Source of the DNA: Nostoc foliaceum FACHB-393
Lineage (GTDB): Bacteria > Cyanobacteriota > Cyanobacteriia > Cyanobacteriales > Nostocaceae
NCBI RefSeq assembly: GCF_014698505.1
Contig: NZ_JACJTD010000001.1
Coordinates: forward strand, 1 to 64,000
Direction of reading: 5' to 3'
DNA length: 64,000 nucleotides
Part shown: positions 25,945 through 35,191 of the stretch, piece by piece
Numbering within the stretch: the first letter of the stretch is position 1
Layout of the letters: each line of letters opens with the position of its first letter
Notes under the pieces: generated by a model
Seen by the model: only the letters and a program-made list of their open reading frames with translations
Database searches by the model: none
Told to the model about the DNA's origin: nothing
Translations under genes and position numbers: made by a program

Positions 25945-27495
25945 ATGACCAATTCAGATTTAGAGAGAGTTACAGTTCGCCCAACGGATGAGTATAACCA
26001 AAAGTTGGTGTCTTACGTCCATCCGCCAAATTGGGTTAATCCTCAACCCGCCGATATTTACGATTTGGTAGTAATTGGGGCTGGTACGGCGGGTTTAGTG
26101 GTGGCTGCGGGGGCGGCGGGTCTGGATTTGGGTTTAAAAGTGGCGTTAATTGAAAAGCATCTCATGGGTGGAGATTGCTTAAATGTTGGTTGCGTACCAT
26201 CTAAAACTATTATTCGGTCTGCTCGCGTGGTTGGGGAAATCTGGGATGCTCAAAACTTGGGAGTTAATATTCCCAAACATAATATTGATGTTGATTTTCC
26301 CAAAGTTATGGCAAGGATGCGGCGGATAAGGGCTGATATTAGTCATAACGACTCGGCGGAGCGGTTTAAAAACTTGGGTGTCGATGTCTTTTTGGGTAAC
26401 GGTCGATTTGCGAGTAAAAATACCGTAGAAGTTGGCGACAAAACCCTCCGATTTAAAAAAGCTGTGATTGCGACTGGCGCGAGAGCCGCACAATTGTCGA
26501 TTCCGGGAATTGAAAAGGCGGGTTATCTAACTAATGAGACGGTTTTTTCGCTGATTCAACGACCGGAACGTTTAGCGGTGATTGGTGGCGGCCCCATTGG
26601 TTGCGAATTGGCGCAAGCTTTCCGACGTTTGGGTTCTGAGGTGGTACTTTTCCATAGCGGTTCTCATCTTCTGAATAAAGAAGATGCTGAGGCTGCCAAA
26701 ATTCTGCAAAAGGTTTTGATTAACGAAGGAATTCGCGTGGTGCTGAATTCTAAGTTGGAAGAAGTGGTAACTGTCACTGAGGGGAAACGGCTTTACTTTT
26801 CCTCCAATGGTCATCGAGATTCAGTGACGGTAGATGAAATTTTAGTTGGTGCGGGGCGATCGCCAAATGTGGAAGGTTTAAATTTAGAATCAGTTGGGGT
26901 GGAATACGACAAGCGTCAAGGTGTAAAGGTAAATGATTATCTCCAGACGACGAATCCCAAAATTTATGCAGCTGGCGATATTTGCATGAACTGGAAGTTT
27001 ACCCATGCTGCTGATGCAGCAGCGCGGATTGTGATTAAGAATACGCTGTTTTCTCCCTTTGGCTTAGGACGCTCTAAACTCAGTAGTCTGGTGATGCCTT
27101 GGGTAACTTATACTGACCCAGAGATTGCCCATGTTGGGTTGTATGAACACGAGGCGCAGAAATTGGGTATTCAGGTGACGACAATCAACATACCTTTTAG
27201 TAGTGTAGACCGAGCGATCGCAGATGGTGAAGAATCAGGATTTGTCAAAATCCATCATAAAAAGGGGTCTGATGAAATTCTTGGTGCAACTATTGTCGCC
27301 AGTCACGCGGGTGAAATGATATCAGTTGTAACTACGGCAATGGTGAATAAGATCGGCTTGAGTAAGTTAAGCAGTGTGATTCATCCTTATCCCACTCAAG
27401 CCGAAGCGATTAAAAAAGCCGCTGATGCTTATCGTCGTACACTTTTGACATCAAATACCAAAAAATTGTTGGGATTTCTGACAAAGTTATCTTGA
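25945..27495 (+). CDS. Mercuric-reductase-like FAD/NAD-dependent disulfide oxidoreductase
   Basis: The 516-residue flavoprotein has FAD-binding DLVVIGAGTAGLVVAAGAAG, the redox disulfide GGDCLNVGCVPSK, the NAD site RLAVIGGGPIGCELAQAF, YAAGDICMNWKFTHAADAAA and the interface His-Glu pair HPYPTQAEAIKKAAD. It lacks the N-terminal metal-binding domain and the C-terminal Cys pair of true MerA, so mercury reduction is doubtful. In many bacteria proteins of this type are fused to or adjacent to TVP38 membrane proteins, as here, suggesting a joint redox function at the membrane. A gap of 273 bp separates it from TVP38. Confidence 0.85.
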   Translation: MTNSDLERVTVRPTDEYNQKLVSYVHPPNWVNPQPADIYDLVVIGAGTAGLVVAAGAAGLDLGLKVALIEKHLMGGDCLNVGCVPSKTIIRSARVVGEIWDAQNLGVNIPKHNIDVDFPKVMARMRRIRADISHNDSAERFKNLGVDVFLGNGRFASKNTVEVGDKTLRFKKAVIATGARAAQLSIPGIEKAGYLTNETVFSLIQRPERLAVIGGGPIGCELAQAFRRLGSEVVLFHSGSHLLNKEDAEAAKILQKVLINEGIRVVLNSKLEEVVTVTEGKRLYFSSNGHRDSVTVDEILVGAGRSPNVEGLNLESVGVEYDKRQGVKVNDYLQTTNPKIYAAGDICMNWKFTHAADAAARIVIKNTLFSPFGLGRSKLSSLVMPWVTYTDPEIAHVGLYEHEAQKLGIQVTTINIPFSSVDRAIADGEESGFVKIHHKKGSDEILGATIVASHAGEMISVVTTAMVNKIGLSKLSSVIHPYPTQAEAIKKAADAYRRTLLTSNTKKLLGFLTKLS

Positions 27496-27534
27496 GCAAA
27501 ATGATCCTATGGGACTCCTATTTAATTTTGAACT

Positions 27535-30500
27535 TTAAACAGGTTCCCAGCTATCAATCTTACCTAATGCCAAGTCTACGTAGTAAAGTTTACCATCATC
27601 TCCAGCCCTAATATCCACAGGGGCCCCTCCAGTAGAAGCAAACTGTGTAGTTGAGGCAACTTTACCCTGATTGTCCAAGGTTAAAGCAGTGATAGTTCCT
27701 TTGGTGGGATTACCGATAAACAAAGCATTGTTAAAGCCACCGCCCGTGTAAAAATCACCTACAATGATCGAAGTCGCGCCGTTTGAATGATCATAGGCGT
27801 AAATTGGTGGTGTAGCGGTTTTGCCAGCAGTATTGTAGAATTCTGCCGCTGAATCTAGTTGAGAATAAACGAATTGTTTGAGGTTGACGAGATTGCCATT
27901 TGAATCATATCCACCCTCAAAGTATGGCCAGCCAAAGTTTTTGCCTGGCCCACCAGTATTCACCTCTTCCCAAGAGTACCAGCCTACATCGCCGATAAAG
28001 GGAATATTGCTTTCTTGATTTATGGCGATGCGGAAGGCATTACGCACACCTGAGTTATAGACTTTAGAACGATTACTATTGGGATCACCGTTGTAGTAAG
28101 GATTAGTTGATAAACCTTGACCAGTAATGGCATCAATGTTCAGGATCTTGCCGGACAGATTATCAATATCCTGGACGCGAACTGCTCGGGGGTCGGCTCG
28201 GTTATAGGAAGTAGCATCACCAAGGCTCACAAACAGAGTCCCATCGTTACCAAAGCGCACGCTACCAACAGAGTGAGTTGAACTGTCGGTGGCGATAAAA
28301 TCCTGGACGTTGGTAATGTTGTTGTTTTTGATAGCGTTGAGATAATCCTGGACATTGGCAAATAGCTGCCCAGTTGTTTTGTTTTTAATACCTGATGGCC
28401 CAGCGTTCTTTGTTTCGTCAGTAAGATTAACTGATGTGCTGTCAGTGTCTGGGCGGCTGATGTTGTCCCAAGTGCTATTTTTGCCTAATAATATGACTTG
28501 ACTGCCGGCGATCGCAGTTTTGTAACCAGTATTTGGGTCAGCTTTCACCCGAACTAGCCGTGCTGCACGGTTACCTCCACTATCGGGATTGTCTAAGTTG
28601 CTATTAGGATTGTTCTTGGGATTGTTGACATTGGTTTCTACTGGATCGTAGGTAAATAACAGATAAACGTAGTTGTTGCCGTTCGCACTCTTACCAAAAT
28701 CTGGATGTACGGCCATGCCTAATAAACCGCGATCGCTTACATTATTTACCTCTGAAGAAATATCGATAAATGGTTTTGCTTCTAAGGTGTTGGTGACGGT
28801 GTTAAACACCTTTACTATCCCATCTTTTTGGGCAATGAACATGAGCTTATTGTCAGCTGACCAGTCAAACTCTGTGGGTTGATCTAACCCCGAAACCAAA
28901 GTGTTTTTATTAAAACTGGAGTCATTACCGAAGATAGTTATTGTTGCCGCCGGATTACTAGGCAATACCATCCCAACGGCATTACTAAACTTCAAAGTAA
29001 ATGCTTCATCTGCTTCCTGAATGGTGTCATCCTTGATGGCAATCAAAATGTTCTTGCTGGTTTCTCCTATTGCAAAGGTCAAGGTTCCAGATATAGCCTG
29101 GTAGTCAGAGCCAGCTTTAGCAGTTCCATCGACGGTTGTATAGTTGACACTTGCAGTCCCCGAACCGTTAGCCCGTGTAACTTTTATCGTGGCATTACCG
29201 ATATTTTCATTAACTTGTGGCTGAGTAAAACTCAGACTTTGACCATCATTGTCTTGAATCGTAATTCCCAAAGTTCTTTGGGTTCCTAGTGTTGCTCCCT
29301 CTGGCTGATCAATGAGGAAACTAAAGGCTTTATCTGTTTCTATGATGTTATCGTTAACGATCCGAATTGCTACCTGTTTGCTAGTTTCTCCTGGTGCAAA
29401 GGTGAGTGTCCCCTCGACTTCCTCGCCTCCATTGCCGTAGTCATCCCCTACTTTTGCAGTACCACTTTGAGTGGCATACTTAATTGAAGATGTACCGCTT
29501 AGATCACCACTTCGCAGCACAGTCAAGGTTACAGTCCCGTCGCCTTCGTTCACAATGGTGGAAGATGATCCTAATGTAATGGTGGGCTGAAGAACTGGTG
29601 AATACAGTTGGGACTGGGGAATGATTTCTTTGGTCTGAGAGGAGCTTGACCAAGCTAGTTGGGAGACAGCAGCGTACTGATTTTCGTAGTATTCGAGTTT
29701 AATCTCGTACTTCTGACCTGCAACCAGTGCGATCGCGCCACTGTATTCTGTGGCGGATTGATTGACAAACTTATTGATGATTTGCTGACCATTCACCCAC
29801 AGTCGCACACCATCATCACTAGTGGTGTAGAAATTGTAAGTCTCGCTGTACTTGGCTTGCACCTGACCTGTCCAACGCACTGAGAAGGTATCTGCACCGA
29901 TGGACGGATCTGGAGAACCACCGCCCCAGTTAAAGTTCACCGTCGCATCTGTGCGAGTTTGCTTCAGGTTGGTGAAGTCGATGTTGTCGTAGTACTCTCC
30001 TTTGAGTCCCTTGCCATTTCCAGGTGTAGGTGTAGGTGTGTTGACATTACTATACAGTTGGGACTGGGGAATGATTTCTTTGGTCTGAGAGGAGCTTGAC
30101 CAAGCCAGTTGGGAGACAGCAGCGTACTGATTTTCGTAGTATTCGAGTTTAATCTCGTATTTCTGACCTGCAACCAGTGCGATCGCGCCACTGTATTCTG
30201 TGGCGGATTGATTGACAAACTTATTGATGATTTGCTGACCATTCACCCACAGTCGCACACCATCATCACTAGTGGTGTAGAAATTGTAAGTCTCGCTGTA
30301 CTTGGCTTGCACCTGACCTGTCCAACGCACTGAGAAGGTATCTGCACCAATGGACGGATCTGGAGAAACACCACCCCAGTTAAAGTTCACCGTCGCATCT
30401 GTGCGAGTTTGCTTCAGGTTGGTGAAGTCGATGTTGTCGTAGTACTCTCCTTTGAGTCCGTTGCCATTTCCAGGTGTAGGTATGTTGACATTACTATACA

Positions 30501-31053
30501 GTTGGGACTGAGGAATAATTTCTTTTGTCTGAGAGGAGCTTGACCAAGCCAGTTGGGAAACAGCAGCGTACTGATTTTCGTAGTATTCAAGTTTAATCTC
30601 GTATTTCTGACCTGCAACCAGTGCGATCGCGCCGCTGTGTTCTGTGGCGGATTGATTGACAAACTTATTGATGATTTGTTGACCATTCACCCACAGTCGC
30701 ACCCCATCATCAGCAGTGGTGTAGAAATTGTAAGTCTCGCTGTACTTGGCTTCTACCTGACCTGTCCAACGCACTGAGAAGGTATCTGCACCAATGGACG
30801 GATCTGGAGAAACACCACCCCAGTTAAAGTTCACCGTCGCATCTGTGCGAGTTTGCTTCAGGTTGGTGAAGTCGATGTTGTCGTAGTACTCTCCTTTGAG
30901 TCCATCTCCCTGAGATAGCACACTGGCGCTAGCCCGAGCGGAAATATTGGATTGTGCTGGATCAATCGTTTGTAGAGATGATCTATTACTATCTATTGGA
31001 CTTGGAGATGTTGACAACTGTTGGTTAAGACCTTGCTTCTGTAAATCATTCAT
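27535..31053 (-). CDS. PA14(x3)-Calx-beta(x2)-sorbosone-dehydrogenase-like protein
   Basis: The 1172-residue protein consists of three near-identical PA14 modules (about residues 50-480; each with GLKGEYYDNIDFTNLKQT and DDGVRLWVNGQQIINKFV), two Calx-beta domains (about 490-720; GDDYGNGGEEVEGTLTFAPG and GSDYQAISGTLTFA) and a six-bladed glucose/sorbosone dehydrogenase-type propeller (about 725-1172; RGLLGMAVHPDFG, VGSVRFGNDGTLFVSLGD, GDVGWYSWEEVN). No classical signal peptide is present; a Ser/Gln-rich start suggests type I-like or other secretion. It may bind and oxidise extracellular sugars with PQQ-type chemistry, which is inferred. It lies alone, and the 27495 end of the flavoprotein converges on it. 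Confidence 0.85.
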   Translation of the reverse strand: MNDLQKQGLNQQLSTSPSPIDSNRSSLQTIDPAQSNISARASASVLSQGDGLKGEYYDNIDFTNLKQTRTDATVNFNWGGVSPDPSIGADTFSVRWTGQVEAKYSETYNFYTTADDGVRLWVNGQQIINKFVNQSATEHSGAIALVAGQKYEIKLEYYENQYAAVSQLAWSSSSQTKEIIPQSQLYSNVNIPTPGNGNGLKGEYYDNIDFTNLKQTRTDATVNFNWGGVSPDPSIGADTFSVRWTGQVQAKYSETYNFYTTSDDGVRLWVNGQQIINKFVNQSATEYSGAIALVAGQKYEIKLEYYENQYAAVSQLAWSSSSQTKEIIPQSQLYSNVNTPTPTPGNGKGLKGEYYDNIDFTNLKQTRTDATVNFNWGGGSPDPSIGADTFSVRWTGQVQAKYSETYNFYTTSDDGVRLWVNGQQIINKFVNQSATEYSGAIALVAGQKYEIKLEYYENQYAAVSQLAWSSSSQTKEIIPQSQLYSPVLQPTITLGSSSTIVNEGDGTVTLTVLRSGDLSGTSSIKYATQSGTAKVGDDYGNGGEEVEGTLTFAPGETSKQVAIRIVNDNIIETDKAFSFLIDQPEGATLGTQRTLGITIQDNDGQSLSFTQPQVNENIGNATIKVTRANGSGTASVNYTTVDGTAKAGSDYQAISGTLTFAIGETSKNILIAIKDDTIQEADEAFTLKFSNAVGMVLPSNPAATITIFGNDSSFNKNTLVSGLDQPTEFDWSADNKLMFIAQKDGIVKVFNTVTNTLEAKPFIDISSEVNNVSDRGLLGMAVHPDFGKSANGNNYVYLLFTYDPVETNVNNPKNNPNSNLDNPDSGGNRAARLVRVKADPNTGYKTAIAGSQVILLGKNSTWDNISRPDTDSTSVNLTDETKNAGPSGIKNKTTGQLFANVQDYLNAIKNNNITNVQDFIATDSSTHSVGSVRFGNDGTLFVSLGDATSYNRADPRAVRVQDIDNLSGKILNIDAITGQGLSTNPYYNGDPNSNRSKVYNSGVRNAFRIAINQESNIPFIGDVGWYSWEEVNTGGPGKNFGWPYFEGGYDSNGNLVNLKQFVYSQLDSAAEFYNTAGKTATPPIYAYDHSNGATSIIVGDFYTGGGFNNALFIGNPTKGTITALTLDNQGKVASTTQFASTGGAPVDIRAGDDGKLYYVDLALGKIDSWEPV
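29590..30900 (-). repeat. Tandem PA14-encoding DNA repeats (about 450 bp each)
   Basis: Three direct repeats with periods of 450 and 444 bp, measured at GGAGCTTGACCAAGC (29641, 30091, 30535), are almost identical over their length. The 6-bp length difference lies in the linker (TPTP). This is a recent duplication or is kept alike by gene conversion. Confidence 0.9.
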
Positions 31054-32012
31054 TGAGATATATGCCTCACAATAGTGCTAAAACTAATTCCATAATCAAT
31101 GCTTTCGGATTAGTTTTATATTGAATATTTTCAACAAAAAATTCGGAATGATTTTAGCTTAAATATATTTATAAGCTAATCCTTTGCCTATTGATATATT
31201 TATTAATGCTGATTCTCTTTCAGTGAATTGCTGATATAATTACTTTATTTTATGTATGCTCCTTTGCTGATTTTTCCCACTCTGCTATCTATTTGGATCA
31301 ACATTAAAATAGGATAAAGTAATATACCTTGCTATATGTTCCCTAAAAGCAGGTAACGTGTATGCCAATAAATATTAGAGATTACTCAAAGGGTGTATTA
31401 GCCCTTATGAATTTTTGTTTCCTTCCGACCAATTTCTGAGTTTTTGATGCATGTAAATTTGCCAAACTGAATTTACATGCATCAAAAATCATAAATTCTC
31501 TTTTTTCAGAGCTTCTAATCTCACTAATGTGCAGGTGCATGAAGTTGAGCCGAAGCAATACCCAAGCGGGGTAAATATATGCCTAGGTAATTAAAAGTTA
31601 GAATTTACATTTTTAACTTTAGGTATTGTTTTTGGATGAATCAATTATATATTTGACAATATATCACCGTATTATGTCTATCTTTATTGTGGAACTTTGT
31701 TTAAATATTCACATTGATCTATACCTTTTTAAAGGAATATCAAAGTTTTGATTATTTTTAAATAAAAATTCCCAATCCACCGGATGATCTCATGTTTTTT
31801 AACCGCATAGTTATTATTTATATAAAAATTGTGTAAAGAAAATTTTAACATTTAAAGATTTGAACAAGAATTATTTATCTATGCTTGATATTGGCTACAA
31901 ATTCATATTTTTGTTACAAGAATCAGCAGAGATATAGTAGTAATCTAAAGTCAGTGGAGCGAAAAGTTTTGCAAAAGCCTCATCAGTCAGGAATTTAAGC
32001 TAGGTAATACAA
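31054..32012. other. AT-rich gene-poor region with a 19-bp-stem hairpin
   Basis: About 960 bp carry no credible ORF. The clear feature is a perfect 19-bp inverted repeat (31441-31459 with 31470-31488, core GATGCATGTAAATT, 10-nt loop), flanked by T- and A-runs. It could terminate a transcript in either direction, belong to a small RNA, or be a trace of a mobile element. The 5' regions of the PA14 gene and mgtE share this space. Confidence 0.6.
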
Positions 32013-32179
32013 TAGACCTCTTGCAAAAATAAATTATGGTACAATCAGGGGTTTTCAAAATTTGCTTTCTATCTCTATCAGACATCCTCATGAGGTAACA
32101 AAAATTCTCTGTATAGATTTTGATATGGATTTTTTCTAAACTTTTAACCATACCACAAAATAATTATGCAAGAGGTCTA
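32013..32179. mobile_element. MITE-like element with TAGACCTCTTGCA terminal repeats
   Basis: A 167-bp unit has perfect 13-bp terminal inverted repeats TAGACCTCTTGCA, with further partial matches inward (AATTATGGT and ACCATAC). No coding capacity. The ends carry TA, consistent with insertion at TA, though a target duplication cannot be told apart from the repeat itself. It lies 230 bp upstream of mgtE. Confidence 0.7.
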
Positions 32180-32347
32180 ATCTGTTAGAATTGCCCGATT
32201 ATCATACTTATTCGAGTAAAGCTGTTGTAGGTAGACTATCTAGCGATCGCAAAGAATTATTAGCTTCCGAAACCCTATTTTGTTAATTTACAAAACTTTT
32301 CAATTTACTCAAAGTCGGAAAAATTACAAGTTTGACGTTGCAGATTC

Positions 32348-32403
32348 CCACTTTCCCCTAGACTAAGGGCAGCAACCTTGTTCAAACTGGCTGAGGAAAG
32401 TGG
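32348..32403 (+). promoter_or_regulatory. Hairpin that would sequester the mgtE ribosome-binding site
   Basis: CCACTTTCC (32348-32356) is perfectly complementary to GGAAAGTGG (32395-32403). The latter includes the Shine-Dalgarno-like GAGGAAAG just before the TTG start at 32407. Inside, CAGC (32370-32373) can pair with GCTG (32390-32393). The element could switch translation of mgtE. It does not look like the M-box riboswitch, which is much longer. Confidence 0.5.
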
Positions 32404-32406
32404 ACT

Positions 32407-33807
32407 TTGACTGAGACAAACAATTTAAACTCTACCATCCAGAATGTCTCACGCAGGGAATTGCGAGATTTAGTGCGGACTCAGCTGCAAATGCTCCTAG
32501 AAGCGGGAGACTTGCAGGGAGCAAAAGCTATTCTCGTACCTGTGCAGCCTGCGGATATTGCCGAGGCGATTGAGGGCTTACCGGAAGCGATGCACGCTTT
32601 GGCTTTTCGCCTGCTTTCTAAAGATGAGGCTATTGAGGTTTATGAATATCTCGACTACAGTGTTCAAGAACGGTTAATCGAGGAACTTAAAAGTCAGGAA
32701 GTCCGCGATATTGTCGATCAAATGTCGTCGGATGACCGAGCTAGGTTATTTGATGAATTACCGGCAAAAGTCGTTAATCGCCTGCTAGAACAACTGAGTC
32801 CAGCAGAACGCCAAGCTACAGCCCAACTATTAGGTTATGAAGCTGATACTGCTGGGCGAATCATGACGCTAGAGCTAATCTCGCTGAAAGAAAACTTTAC
32901 AGTATCTCAAGCCCTAGAGCGAATTCGCAATTTAGCTAATGCCAGTGAGATGATTTATTATCTTTATGTCATGGATGCGGCAAGGCGCTTAACAGGGATT
33001 GTATCGTTACGAGAGTTGGTAACTTCTCAGCCTGAGCAAATTATTGGCGAAATTATGACCCGTGATGTGGTGTTTGTCCACACTGATACAGACCAGGAAG
33101 AAGTTGCGAGATTAATCCAAAGATATGACTTTTTGGCTGTACCTGTCGTAGATCGAGAACAGCGTCTAGTAGGTATTATCACGGTCGATGATGTGATTGA
33201 TATTCTGCAACAAGAAACCACCGAAGATATCTATGCCTTAGGTGGTGGTGTGCAGTCGGGAGGCGACAACTATTTTCAGATGAATTTACTGGAAATTGCT
33301 CGGAAGCGGGTTGTATGGTTGTTGGTTTTACTTGTAACCAATACGATCACAGGAACAATTATTAAGTCGCAAGAAGACCTTTTAGCAAAAGTGGTAACAC
33401 TGACAGCGTTTATCCCTTTGCTGACTGGTACTGGTGGTAACGTGGGTGCTCAATCTTCCACAGTGGTGATTCGCGGGATGAATACCGACGAAATCCGATC
33501 GCTTGGCGCATTGCAGGTAATTGGCCGGGAAGCGATCGCAGGTGCATTATTGGGAGGAATGTTAGGCACGATCGCTACTGTCTGGGCTTATTTTCTGCAA
33601 GGACGATTAGAAGTAGCGATCGCTGTAGGCACTAGTTTGGTAGCTATTTCTCTTTTAGCTTCTATCTCCGGTTCGGCACTGCCGTTTCTATTTCGCTATC
33701 TCCGTTTAGATCCGGCATTAATGTCAGCACCATTCATTACCACAGCAGTTGATGTAGTAGGCGTTTTGATTTACTTCAATTTGGCACGGGTCATTTTAAA
33801 GTTATGA
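32407..33807 (+). CDS. mgtE: Magnesium transporter MgtE
   Basis: The 466-residue protein has the N domain (about 20-145, with DIAEAIEGLPEAM and LFDELPAKVVNRLLEQLS), two CBS domains (about 150-275, with GRIMT-like AGRIMTLELISL and GEIMTRDVVFVHTD) and five C-terminal membrane helices containing LLTGTGGNVGAQSSTVVIRG, the pore signature. MgtE forms a dimeric Mg2+ channel gated by cytoplasmic Mg2+. The start is a TTG preceded at suitable distance by GAGGAAAG, part of a predicted sequestering hairpin. It is followed by a heptamer repeat and a converging small gene. Confidence 0.93.
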   Translation: MTETNNLNSTIQNVSRRELRDLVRTQLQMLLEAGDLQGAKAILVPVQPADIAEAIEGLPEAMHALAFRLLSKDEAIEVYEYLDYSVQERLIEELKSQEVRDIVDQMSSDDRARLFDELPAKVVNRLLEQLSPAERQATAQLLGYEADTAGRIMTLELISLKENFTVSQALERIRNLANASEMIYYLYVMDAARRLTGIVSLRELVTSQPEQIIGEIMTRDVVFVHTDTDQEEVARLIQRYDFLAVPVVDREQRLVGIITVDDVIDILQQETTEDIYALGGGVQSGGDNYFQMNLLEIARKRVVWLLVLLVTNTITGTIIKSQEDLLAKVVTLTAFIPLLTGTGGNVGAQSSTVVIRGMNTDEIRSLGALQVIGREAIAGALLGGMLGTIATVWAYFLQGRLEVAIAVGTSLVAISLLASISGSALPFLFRYLRLDPALMSAPFITTAVDVVGVLIYFNLARVILKL

Positions 33808-33810
33808 AAG

Positions 33811-33834
33811 AGTCATTAGTCATTAGTCATTAGT
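33811..33834. repeat. AGTCATT heptamer repeat after mgtE
   Basis: Three and a half AGTCATT units lie directly after the mgtE stop. ATGACTAAT near 33857-33865 can pair with them, so a hairpin between two convergent genes is possible. Confidence 0.7.
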
Positions 33835-33867
33835 GAAGAACAAAGTACAAATGACAAATGACTAATT

Positions 33868-34125
33868 TTACAATTCTGATGCCGTATCTGGAGCAACAAT
33901 TTCGCCAGTACCCAATTCCAGTATCATGTCCTGGTCAGTAATCAATCCGCTGAGTTCCTTCACTTGTAAATTCATTTCTTCACAAGCTTGTCTGAGTTCT
34001 CGTGCAAATTTGTTAAGGTCTTGACCATAGCCACATTGATAAGCAGCAGTTTCGATTCCTTGCTTGGCATTTGCTCTAGCACAATCTACTAGTTCCGTGC
34101 CATGCAGTGGTGTAGGAGATGCCAT
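33868..34125 (-). CDS. Small conserved cyanobacterial protein of unknown function
   Basis: The 85-residue soluble acidic protein begins MASPTPLHGTELVDCARANA and contains two Cys near the N-terminus and centre (DCARAN, AYQCGYG) and a helix FARELRQACEEMNLQV. I do not recognise a named domain. It has ordinary codon usage and its own flanks, bordered on both sides by AGTCATT-type repeats, which suggests a true independent gene. No neighbour hints at function. Confidence 0.65.
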   Translation of the reverse strand: MASPTPLHGTELVDCARANAKQGIETAAYQCGYGQDLNKFARELRQACEEMNLQVKELSGLITDQDMILELGTGEIVAPDTASEL

Positions 34126-34241
34126 AGACGTACTTATTATTTCTTAAATGTTTGCTGCTAGATAGATTATCAATATTTCAATATTGTCTCATCCCTCCAA
34201 TGGAAGACCATCAGGGTAGAGTTATAAGTAATTATTTCTTT

Positions 34242-34306
34242 GTCATTAGTCATTAGTCCTTTGTCCAAAATAAATAACCAATGGCCAATGACTAATAACT
34301 AATGAC
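34242..34306. repeat. Inverted AGTCATT-type repeats
   Basis: GTCATTAGTCATTAG at 34242-34256 pairs with CTAATAACTAATGAC at 34292-34306 with one mismatch. It lies just after the short-chain dehydrogenase stop and may end its transcript. Confidence 0.6.
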
Positions 34307-34318
34307 CAGCTTTTTCAC

Positions 34319-35191
34319 TTATCCATTAACAACTTCTCCACCATTGACATGTAACACTTGTCCAGACACATAAGAAGCATCATCAGAAGCTAAAAATACG
34401 TAGCTAGGAGCAACTTCTTCTGGTTGTCCGGCTCGTTGCATTGGTACTTGTTTACCAAAAGTTTCAACTTTCTCTTCAGGAAAAGTTGATGGAATTAAAG
34501 GTGTCCAAATTGGCCCTGGTGCAACAGCATTAACACGAATTCCTTTAGGCACCAAATTTTGTGATAAGGAACGAGTAAAAGCAACGATCGCACCTTTTGT
34601 AGAAGAATAATCTAGTAGTTGTGGGCTACCTTTATAAGCTGTTACTGATGTGGTATTGATAATAGAACTGCCTGCTTGTAAATGCTTGAGTGCAGCCTTA
34701 GTCATGAAAAACATTGAGAATATATTAGTGCGGAAAGTTCGCTCTAGTTGTTCTTTGGTGATTTCTTCGATACTTTCTTTAGGATGTTGTTCGGCGGCGT
34801 TGTTGATGAGAATATCGAGTTTGCCAAACTCCCCAACTGTCTGTTGGATAGCTTGCTGACAAAAGGTTTCATCGCCGATATCGCCTGCAATGGTTACTGC
34901 ACGACGCCCTTGTTTTTCTACCAAATGTTTTGTTTCTTTAGCATCGTCGTGTTCATTGAGGTAAAGAATCGCCACATCTGCACCTTCTTTAGCAAATGCG
35001 ATCGCTACAGCACGACCAATACCACTATCTGCACCCGTAATCAATGCTACTTTATCTTGTAATTTGCCACTACCCCGATACTGCTCATCATCTGCTTTGG
35101 GTTTTGGCGTCATTTCTGATTCAACACCAGGTGGTTGTTGTTGCTGTGGCGGTTGTAATTTTTGCTCTTTTTGCTCTTTTGATTTAGCCAT
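34319..35191 (-). CDS. Short-chain dehydrogenase/reductase (YhdG/YghA-like)
   Basis: The 290-residue classical SDR carries VALITGADSGIGRAVAIAFA (NAD(P) site), INNAA, the catalytic Ser in SIINTTSVTAY, the YSSTKGA Tyr-Lys pair and PGPIWTPL. A Gln/Pro/Lys-rich N-terminal tail (MAKSKEQKEQK and QPPQQQQPPGVES) is typical of this stress-linked subgroup. I use the ATG at 35191 since the further 44 upstream codons show no family similarity. The substrate is unknown. A long upstream region separates it from the divergent ATP-grasp gene. Confidence 0.88.
   Translation of the reverse strand: MAKSKEQKEQKLQPPQQQQPPGVESEMTPKPKADDEQYRGSGKLQDKVALITGADSGIGRAVAIAFAKEGADVAILYLNEHDDAKETKHLVEKQGRRAVTIAGDIGDETFCQQAIQQTVGEFGKLDILINNAAEQHPKESIEEITKEQLERTFRTNIFSMFFMTKAALKHLQAGSSIINTTSVTAYKGSPQLLDYSSTKGAIVAFTRSLSQNLVPKGIRVNAVAPGPIWTPLIPSTFPEEKVETFGKQVPMQRAGQPEEVAPSYVFLASDDASYVSGQVLHVNGGEVVNG

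Noticed and set aside
25945..27495. True mercuric reductase (merA)
   Set aside because: The metal-binding N-terminal domain and C-terminal Cys pair are missing, and no mer genes are near.
29659..30777. Three 74-codon plus-strand frames
   Set aside because: Antisense shadows of the near-identical PA14 repeats, so they recur with the repeat.
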